From NCBI GenBank assembly GCA_021730105.1, contig CP072538.1, positions 1,053,161-1,117,160 of the forward strand: 64,000 bases of DNA, given 5' to 3'. A program made the translations under genes and the position numbers. The notes beneath the pieces were generated by a model. The model was given only the letters and a program-made list of their open reading frames with translations. It did not search any database and was not told the origin of the DNA. Shown in pieces: positions 56,757 to 64,000 of this stretch (its first letter is position 1; each line of letters opens with the position of its first letter). The stretch comes from Candidatus Ruthia sp. Plio_17_S18 (lineage in GTDB: Bacteria > Pseudomonadota > Gammaproteobacteria > PS1 > Pseudothioglobaceae).

Positions 56757-56778
56757 CTTATGCCACAAAAAGCATAAG
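56757..56778 (-). terminator. Weak hairpin between purB and rpsP
   Basis: CTTATGC and GCATAAG pair around an 8-base loop just after the purB stop. No T run follows on the minus strand, so the role is uncertain. Confidence 0.3.
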
Positions 56779-56786
56779 ACGCGAAA

Positions 56787-58214
<1,428 letters not shown>

Positions 58215-58286
58215 TTATGATACGAAAAAAGAAACAGAAATAAAATGATAAAATTATACACTTTATTATTTTGTACAAGGACCCAG

Positions 58287-60845
58287 ATGAAATCAGCCTA
58301 CCTTCAACATGTTAATGAACGTCAGCAAGACAATTTACCACCACTTGCCTTAAATGCACAACAAACCAAATCAGTGGTTGAGCATTTAATTAAGGATGAT
58401 GATACGTCCTTCTATCTTGATTTATTGACCCATCGAATACCGCCTGGTGTTGACGAGGCATCCTATGTAAAAGCCAGCTTTTTAAGTAGCGTTGCTAAAG
58501 ACATGCAAGTCTGTCCTAGCATTTCTCAAGCACGCGCTACTTTTCTTTTAGGCACTATGATGGGTGGTTACAACATTGAGCCTCTGATTGAACTACTAGA
58601 TATTGATGCCACAAGAGAAAGTGCACAAATAGCACTGGCAAATACCTTGTTGATTTATGAGGCATATCAAGCTATTGTTGATAAATCTCAAAACAACTCT
58701 TACGCTAAGAACGTTGTAGATAGCTGGGCAGATGCACAATGGTTTAACAAAAAATCACCCCTGCCTCAAAAAATCAAATTAAGCGTTTTTCGTGTTGAAG
58801 GTGAAATCAATACAGATGATTTATCACCTGCAACACAAGCTTGGTCACGCCCAGACATCCCTTTGCATGCACAATCCATGTTGATTAAAAAAATGAATAA
58901 ACCACTTGAAATTATTGAAAAACTCAAGCAAAAAGGTCTACCATTAGTCTTTGTAGGTGATATTGTTGGCACAGGCTCTTCACGTAAATCTGCCATTAAC
59001 TCAGTACTTTGGCATATGGGTCACGATATTGATTACGTGCCCAATAAGCATAGTGGTGGTGTTGTGTTGGGTGGCACAATCGCACCGATATTTTTTAACA
59101 CTGCCCAAGATTCTGGTGCCCTGCCAATTGAGTGCGACGTTACCAAAATGAAAATGGGTGATGAAATCACAATTTATCCATTTGAAGGAAAAATTACCAA
59201 CAGCAATGGTGAAACCATTTCAACTTTTAAACTCTCGCCAACTTCTCTATCTGATGAGGTGCGTGCAGGAGGAAGAATTCCGCTTATTATTGGCAGGGGC
59301 TTAACCGATAGAACTCGCCAAGACCTCGGCTTACCTGTCTCAACTACTTTCTTGCGCCCACAAGACGTTAGTCAGAGTAATGCTGGTTATACATTAGCAC
59401 AAAAAATTGTCGGCAAAGCTTGCGGTGTAGATGGCATTCGCCCAGGCACTTATTGCGAGCCACGTATGTCTAGCGTAGGCTCACAGGACACTACAGGGGC
59501 AATGACACGTGATGAATTAAAAGAATTGTCCTGTCTTGGATTTTCAGCCGATTTAGTCATGCAAAGCTTTTGCCATACAGCTGCTTATCCTAAGCCTGTT
59601 GATTTAGAACTACAACATTCACTGCCTGATTTTATGCACTCACGTGGCGGCGTATCACTCAAGCCGGGTGATGGCATTATCCATTCATGGCTTAATCGCA
59701 TGTTATTGCCTGACACAGTAGGCACAGGTGGCGATTCCCATACGCGTTTTCCCATTGGCATTAGTTTTCCAGCTGGGTCTGGACTGGTTGCTTTTGGCGC
59801 TTCACTTGGTGTATTGCCATTAAACATGCCTGAATCTATCTTAGTGCGCTTTACTGGCACAATGCAACCAGGAATTACCTTAAGAGATTTGGTCAATGCA
59901 ATCCCGTATATAGCCATACAAAAAGGCTTATTAACGGTTGAACAATCTACCAAAAAGAACATCTTTTCAGGTCGTATTTTAGAGATTGAAGGCCTGAGTG
60001 ATTTAAAAGTAGAGCAGGCATTTGAACTGGCTGATGCTTCGGCTGAGCGCTCTGCCAATGGTTGTACAATTAAGCTAAATAAAGAACCTGTAATAGAATA
60101 TCTAAACTCGAATATTGCTTTATTATATTCAATGATTAATAAAGGCTATGAGGATAAAACAACCCTTGCCAGACGAGTTCAAGCTATGAAAAAATGGTTA
60201 GATACGCCTGAATTACTAGTCGCAGACACAAATTGTGAATATGCTGCAATGATTGACATTAACCTTGATGAAATTAGAGAGCCAATTTTGGCGTGTCCGA
60301 ACGACCCAGATGATGTCAAACTACTTTCAGAAGTAGCCAATACCAAAATTGATGAAGTCTTTATTGGCTCTTGTATGACCAATATTGGTCACTTTAGAGT
60401 GGCTGCACAATTATTAAAGGATAAGTCAGAGCTGACAACCGAATTGTGGATTGCACCACCCACCCGAATGGATGAAGCACAACTTAAAGCAGAAGGTGTA
60501 TACGATATATTTAATAAACTAACTAAACACACTGAAATTCCTGGTTGTTCTTTATGCATGGGCAACCAAGCACGAGTCAAAGACAATGCTACAGTGATAT
60601 CCACCTCAACACGTAACTTCCCTAATCGTTTAGGCGACAATGCTGACGTTTATCTATCCTCTGCCGAAGTTGCAGCAATCACTGCCAAACTTGGACACAT
60701 TCCCACAAACACAGAATATCAACAGGCAATAAAGGACATCAAGCCAATGGAGGAGCAAATTTACCAATATCTAAATTTTGACCAACTAGATGAATATAAA
60801 AATGAAAAAAATAGTGTATCACTAGAAACCATCTTAAATTCATAG
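58287..60845 (+). CDS. acnB: Aconitate hydratase B
   Basis: AcnB interconverts citrate and isocitrate. The start is taken at ATG 58287 ([20 protein letters not shown]), which matches AcnB N termini; the frame upstream lacks homology. The HEAT-like N-terminal domain and swivel domain precede the catalytic domains. The cluster cysteines are in [13 protein letters not shown] and CSLCMGNQ, and [12 protein letters not shown] is a further signature. About 852 residues, normal for AcnB. A ribosome-binding AAGG lies 6 bases before the start, and a strong terminator follows. Confidence 0.97.
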   Translation: MKSAYLQHVNERQQDNLPPLALNAQQTKSVVEHLIKDDDTSFYLDLLTHRIPPGVDEASYVKASFLSSVAKDMQVCPSISQARATFLLGTMMGGYNIEPLIELLDIDATRESAQIALANTLLIYEAYQAIVDKSQNNSYAKNVVDSWADAQWFNKKSPLPQKIKLSVFRVEGEINTDDLSPATQAWSRPDIPLHAQSMLIKKMNKPLEIIEKLKQKGLPLVFVGDIVGTGSSRKSAINSVLWHMGHDIDYVPNKHSGGVVLGGTIAPIFFNTAQDSGALPIECDVTKMKMGDEITIYPFEGKITNSNGETISTFKLSPTSLSDEVRAGGRIPLIIGRGLTDRTRQDLGLPVSTTFLRPQDVSQSNAGYTLAQKIVGKACGVDGIRPGTYCEPRMSSVGSQDTTGAMTRDELKELSCLGFSADLVMQSFCHTAAYPKPVDLELQHSLPDFMHSRGGVSLKPGDGIIHSWLNRMLLPDTVGTGGDSHTRFPIGISFPAGSGLVAFGASLGVLPLNMPESILVRFTGTMQPGITLRDLVNAIPYIAIQKGLLTVEQSTKKNIFSGRILEIEGLSDLKVEQAFELADASAERSANGCTIKLNKEPVIEYLNSNIALLYSMINKGYEDKTTLARRVQAMKKWLDTPELLVADTNCEYAAMIDINLDEIREPILACPNDPDDVKLLSEVANTKIDEVFIGSCMTNIGHFRVAAQLLKDKSELTTELWIAPPTRMDEAQLKAEGVYDIFNKLTKHTEIPGCSLCMGNQARVKDNATVISTSTRNFPNRLGDNADVYLSSAEVAAITAKLGHIPTNTEYQQAIKDIKPMEEQIYQYLNFDQLDEYKNEKNSVSLETILNS

Positions 60846-60850
60846 CCAAT

Positions 60851-60876
60851 AAAAAAGCCGCTTTTGCGGCTTTTTT
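60851..60876. terminator. Bidirectional terminator between acnB and rpmG
   Basis: AAAAAAGCCGC and GCGGCTTTTTT pair perfectly around TTTT, with T runs on both strands. It serves acnB on the plus strand and rpmG on the minus strand. Confidence 0.9.
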
Positions 60877-60881
60877 ATTAA

Positions 60882-61037
60882 CTACTTAATCTTCGCTTCT
60901 TTGTACATCACGTGTTTTCTAACAACCGGATCAAACTTTTTAACTTCTACCTTTTCTGGGTGAATACGTTTGTTTTTAGTGGTTGTATAAAAATGGCCTG
61001 TTTTGGCTGATGATACTAATCTAATCTTTTCTCTCAT
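60882..61037 (-). CDS. rpmG: Ribosomal protein L33
   Basis: A 51-residue 50S protein from ATG 61037 ([20 protein letters not shown]), with [20 protein letters not shown]. It is the zinc-free C- form without CxxC pairs. It follows rpmB by 12 bases, the standard rpmB-rpmG order. Confidence 0.95.
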   Translation of the reverse strand: MREKIRLVSSAKTGHFYTTTKNKRIHPEKVEVKKFDPVVRKHVMYKEAKIK

Positions 61038-61049
61038 AACTTACTACTC

Positions 61050-61286
61050 CTAAACCTTTTCGCCACGTGTACGAATTTCTGCTAATACAGCGTCAATACC
61101 TTTTTTATCAATAATACGCAATCCTTTCGCTGATAACTTTAACTTAACAAAACGATTTTCACTTTCCACCCAAAAACGATGCGTGTGAAGATTTGGATAA
61201 AAACGACGACGCGTTCTATTGTTCGCATGAGATACATTGTTACCACTCATTGGTCGCTTATCAGTAACCACACATACCTTCGCCAT
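61050..61286 (-). CDS. rpmB: Ribosomal protein L28
   Basis: This 78-residue 50S protein near the E site reads [20 protein letters not shown] and [20 protein letters not shown]. This is the zinc-free form with the usual length. It starts the rpmB-rpmG pair. A strong AT-rich spacer separates it from tRNA-Ser on the other strand. Confidence 0.97.
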   Translation of the reverse strand: MAKVCVVTDKRPMSGNNVSHANNRTRRRFYPNLHTHRFWVESENRFVKLKLSAKGLRIIDKKGIDAVLAEIRTRGEKV

Positions 61287-61409
61287 AACTCACCTATCAA
61301 AAAATCTAAAAGAAAGGAATTATACTTAAAATTATTCAACTTTCAAAGCTAAATTATACAAAAACCATATTTACCATTGCCTGAATAAACTGTATCATAC
61401 CCTGACATT

Positions 61410-61499
61410 GGAGGGATGGCAGAGCGGCTGAATGCACCGGTCTTGAAAACCGGCAAGGGTTAATACCCTTCTAGGGTTCAAATCCCTATCCCTCCACCA
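61410..61499 (+). tRNA. serT: tRNA-Ser, anticodon UGA
   Basis: The 7-bp acceptor stem GGAGGGA pairs with TCCCTCC, followed by discriminator A and an encoded CCA. The anticodon loop CTTGAAA gives UGA, which reads UCN codons with wobble. The long variable arm (around CAAGGGTTAATACCCTT) is typical of tRNA-Ser, and GGGTTCAAATCCC forms the T arm. Confidence 0.96.
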
Positions 61500-61516
61500 T
61501 TAAAATCATAAATTCT

Positions 61517-62131
61517 ATGCTAGACGCCCAACTAATTCAAACAATTGCACTTTCCTTACTTAGGGATTGGACTGGGTAGCGGGTTTAATATTTATGCAAC
61601 CATGCTGATTTTAGTCCTATCGGGTATGACAGAGCACGTTTCCTTGCCTGGAGAATTAGAAGTATTGCAAAATCCATTAGTAAGAGCAGCGGCAGGTCTC
61701 TGATGTATGGTGTGGAGTCTTTTGCAGACAAAATCCATGGGTTTGACTTAATTTGGGACAGTGTTCATACTTTTATTCGTATCCCGCTGGGGCACTACTT
61801 GCAGGTGATGCAATGGCAGAATTTGGCCATGTAAGCGAAACCGTAGGCATGATTATTGGCGGTGGGCTGTGCCTCTGCAACACATTTTACCAAGGCAGGG
61901 ACTAGTGCTATTATTAATACCAGTCCTGAGCCAGTTAGTAATTGGACAGCTTCAATCACTGAAGATGTGGCTGTTTTTACTGGCATGTGGGCAGCAATTA
62001 ATCATCCTGTTGTTTGGATTATTGTTGCCATTATTTTGATGGTTTGGCTATTGCCAAAACTTTGGCGTGGCATTAAGCTGATTTTTAGAAAAATTGCCAA
62101 TCTGTTTCAAACCAACAAAAAACCCACTTAG
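61517..62131 (+). pseudogene. DUF4126 membrane protein, broken
   Basis: ATG 61517 (LDAQLIQTIALSLL) shifts after 15 codons. The frame GIGLGSGFNIYATMLILVLS through EHVSLPGELEVLQNPLV then stops. Later frames show a GHVSETVGMIIGGG-like stretch and a final open frame, TKAGTSAIINTSPEPVSNWT to IWLLPKLW-like MVWLLPKLWRGIKLIFRKIA. This is the DUF4126 pattern, a family of roughly 200-residue membrane proteins of unknown role. At least three shifts are present. Confidence 0.75.
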
Positions 62132-62168
62132 CTGAAACTTTTTTATTAATAAGTGCGTACATTAAAGT

Positions 62169-62633
62169 ATGCACTTAACAAAAATAACCCTCTCACTATT
62201 GCTTATCTTTTTTGGTGGTACTGTTTTTGCAAAAAGCTTTCACTTTGAAAGCGCCGACTATCAAAGTACCATGGCTGAGCTTTATACCTCTGAAGGCTGT
62301 AGTTCTTGCCCGCCAGCGGATAAATGGCTCAGTGAATTTACGTAACCATGGCTTATATTAAATTTAAACCACAGCAAAAACGCCAGCCTTTAATAGCGCA
62401 TATTGCCCTATTAGGCTTTGGATTTGAAAACAAAATTACGGCTGGTGAGAATGACAACAAAATTTTAAACCATGGTGTTGTGGTGCTCAATCACACGCAA
62501 AAAATCAGCAAGGGTAATCGCTGTTCAATCAAACTACCACGCTCAACAAAATCAGCAAAACGCTTTGCACTGGCAGTATGGACACACACCACATTCATTA
62601 AAACTCATTCAGGCTAGTGGCAGTTGGCTTTAG
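62169..62633 (+). pseudogene. DUF1223 secreted thioredoxin-like protein, broken
   Basis: ATG 62169 opens with a signal peptide (LTKITLSLLLIFFGGTVFAK) and AELYTSEGCSSCPPADKWLS, the DUF1223 CxxC motif, before TAA near 62343. The remaining frames retain LLGFGFENKITAGENDNKIL and VVVLNHTQKISKGN, with shifts before the last segment. A large part of the middle (about 100 residues) is deleted. The end converges on pyrE. Confidence 0.75.
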
Positions 62634-62635
62634 CC

Positions 62636-63274
62636 TTAAACACCATAGCAATCTCGATACACCTCAATGCGCTCAATTAACGCATGGTCATTGCCTTGTT
62701 TTAAATAATCAACCAAGTGCGATAAATTAATAATACTTAAAACTGAAAACCCAAAGTTCTGCTCAACTTTCTGAATAGCAGATTGCTCACCCTTGCCTTT
62801 TTCCTGACGGTCAACCGCCACAATCACGCCCTTAGCAGTTGCGCCGTTTGCTTTAATAATATTCATCGCCTCGCTAATAGCCGTACCTGCCGTGATGACA
62901 TCGTCAATAATTAAAATATTACCCTCAAGTGGATGTCCAACAATATCCCCACCCTCACCATGCGTTTTGGCTTCTTTGCGATTAAAACTATAATGCACAT
63001 TTTTATTAAAACCGTCATTAAGCGCCATAGCAGTAGCAGTAGCTAGTGGAATACCTTTGTAGGCTGGACCAAACAAAACATCAAAATCCAAGCCGCTATT
63101 TTCAGTCGCTGTCGCGTAGAATTTACCCAGTTGAGAAAGGTGTTGCCCCGTATTAAATGCCCCAGCATTAAAAAAATAAGGGCTAACACGACCAGATTTT
63201 AAGGTAAATTCACCAAATTTGAGCGCACCACTGCCCAACATAAAATCTACAAAGTCTTTTTGATATTGCTCCAT
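62636..63274 (-). CDS. pyrE: Orotate phosphoribosyltransferase
   Basis: PyrE joins orotate to PRPP in UMP synthesis. The start at ATG 63274 ([20 protein letters not shown]) gives 212 residues, the usual length; the open frame above it overlaps the divergent xthA and has no homology. The PRPP motif is [18 protein letters not shown], with [11 protein letters not shown] and the catalytic-loop Lys/His region [12 protein letters not shown]. It shares a short divergent spacer of 24 bases with xthA. Confidence 0.96.
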   Translation of the reverse strand: MEQYQKDFVDFMLGSGALKFGEFTLKSGRVSPYFFNAGAFNTGQHLSQLGKFYATATENSGLDFDVLFGPAYKGIPLATATAMALNDGFNKNVHYSFNRKEAKTHGEGGDIVGHPLEGNILIIDDVITAGTAISEAMNIIKANGATAKGVIVAVDRQEKGKGEQSAIQKVEQNFGFSVLSIINLSHLVDYLKQGNDHALIERIEVYRDCYGV

Positions 63275-63298
63275 GGGTTTTCCTATAAAATTATTTCG

Positions 63299-64000
63299 AT
63301 GAAAAGAATTATAACGGCTAATGTCAACGGAATTCGTGCAGCTGAACGAAAAGGTTTTTTTGATTGGATAAAAACCAAAAATGCAGACGTGGTTTGCTTG
63401 CAAGAAATCAAAGCACAAGAAGACCAATTGGATGAGCGATTTTATCCAAAAGAATACCACTGCTATTACCAACCTGCTGAGAAAAAAGGCTATTCTGGCA
63501 CAGCAATCTTGACCAAACAAACACCCATTCAAGTCATTAAAAAAAGCCCATGGGATGATATTAATTTTGAAGGACGATTTATTCGAGTTGACTTTGAAGA
63601 TTTTTCAGTTATTTCAATTTACATACATTCAGGCAGTGCCAAACAAGAGCGCCAAGATTTAAAAATGGCGTTTTTAACTGAGCGATTTATGCCCTATTTA
63701 CAAGAGCTTAAAACAAGCGTACGCAAGGTAATTATTTGTGGTGATGTGAATATCGTACATCAGGAAAGAGATATTAAGAACTGGAAAGCCAATCAAAAAA
63801 ATTCAGGCTGCTTGCCAGAGGAGCGCGCTTGGTTAGATGAGTTATTTTTTGAAGTTGGCTTTATTGACGGCTTTCGTGAAGTTAATCAAGAAGATAGGCA
63901 ATACACTTGGTGGAGTAATCGTGGGCAAGCATGGGCGAATAACGTCGGCTGGCGCATTGATTATCAAATCCTAACGCCAAATCTCAAAGGTGCGGTTAAA
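63299..64000 (+). CDS. xthA: Exodeoxyribonuclease III (3' end outside window)
   Basis: This AP endonuclease/3'-5' exonuclease acts in base-excision repair downstream of glycosylases such as Nth. It starts at ATG 63299 ([20 protein letters not shown]). Catalytic and metal residues appear in CLQEIKAQ (Glu), [12 protein letters not shown] (Asp/Asn) and RIDYQILTP (Asp, near the window end). The frame is open to base 64000, 234 codons, so only a short end is missing. Confidence 0.95.
   Translation, partial: MKRIITANVNGIRAAERKGFFDWIKTKNADVVCLQEIKAQEDQLDERFYPKEYHCYYQPAEKKGYSGTAILTKQTPIQVIKKSPWDDINFEGRFIRVDFEDFSVISIYIHSGSAKQERQDLKMAFLTERFMPYLQELKTSVRKVIICGDVNIVHQERDIKNWKANQKNSGCLPEERAWLDELFFEVGFIDGFREVNQEDRQYTWWSNRGQAWANNVGWRIDYQILTPNLKGAVK

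Noticed and set aside
62636-63532. pyrE read as 298 residues
   Set aside because: The first 86 codons are antisense to xthA, and PyrE homology begins at ATG 63274.

Overview
The window is AT-rich bacterial chromosome. Its gene content is gammaproteobacterial: SbcB, 6S RNA beside the 5-formyl-THF cyclo-ligase gene, dusB-fis order, MetR/MetE, LptB, AcnB and separate HisB/HisH proteins. Intact, tightly packed housekeeping genes alternate with many genes broken by frameshifts, stops and internal deletions. No insertion sequence, prophage or CRISPR array was seen. This pattern fits an intracellular or recently host-restricted symbiont still shrinking its genome. The best guess is the sulfur-oxidising SUP05/Thioglobaceae group (Ruthia/Vesicomyosocius-type clam symbionts or Bathymodiolus symbionts). 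The lineage is inferred from style and protein resemblance; no search was run.

Layout. 1-5.3 kb: the end of DeaD helicase, a wrecked SulP permease, a cold-shock protein, then about 2.5 kb of decayed minus-strand membrane or secreted genes, including a CsgG/HfaB-type lipoprotein. 5.3-9.3 kb: a small XRE regulator, sbcB, nth and a DUF1841 gene, then broken fructosamine-kinase-like and TfoX C-terminal genes. 9.3-16.6 kb, minus strand: hisH-hisB, a small membrane protein, asd, Nif3-like, hisC, thiD, dsbA, folK and folB. A perfect 107-bp tandem duplication sits on the hisC/thiD junction. 16.6-31.3 kb: plsY, ppk2 with a lysine-rich partner, a dead ABC-2 exporter, aceF-lpdA, a PCMT-family methyltransferase with an RND exporter, nadB-def, broken dusB with fis, purH and an orphan gene. 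31.3-41.7 kb: dbpA, 6S RNA-fau, a decayed Cys-rich protein, a Ubi hydroxylase, pmbA, a SafE/DsbD-like protein, corC, rnfH-hisA, glyoxalase and a HAD hydrolase.

41.7-45.6 kb is a graveyard: a LysR regulator and a divergent run of DJ-1/PfpI, PEBP-like and unknown genes are all broken, followed by a gutted comM. 45.6-64 kb: tsaD, lptB, a broken bactofilin gene, birA, dgkA, truA, divergent metE/metR with a MetR-type palindrome, an SLC13-type permease beside a beta-carbonic anhydrase, rimM-rpsP, purB, acnB, rpmG-rpmB, tRNA-Ser(UGA), two more pseudogenes, pyrE and the start of xthA.

The intact set serves core biosynthesis (His, Met, Lys/Thr via Asd, purines, pyrimidines, NAD, folate, thiamine, ubiquinone), translation, DNA repair and central carbon metabolism. 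The broken set is dominated by envelope and secretion functions, competence (TfoX C-terminal, ComM), regulators and transporters. No clear new defence or mobile system is visible. The most promising unexplained items are the ppk2/lysine-rich gene pair, the duplicated hisC/thiD junction, the SLC13-carbonic anhydrase pair, the decayed DJ-1/PEBP cluster, and the apparent absence of an ATG/GTG/TTG start for full-length rimM.
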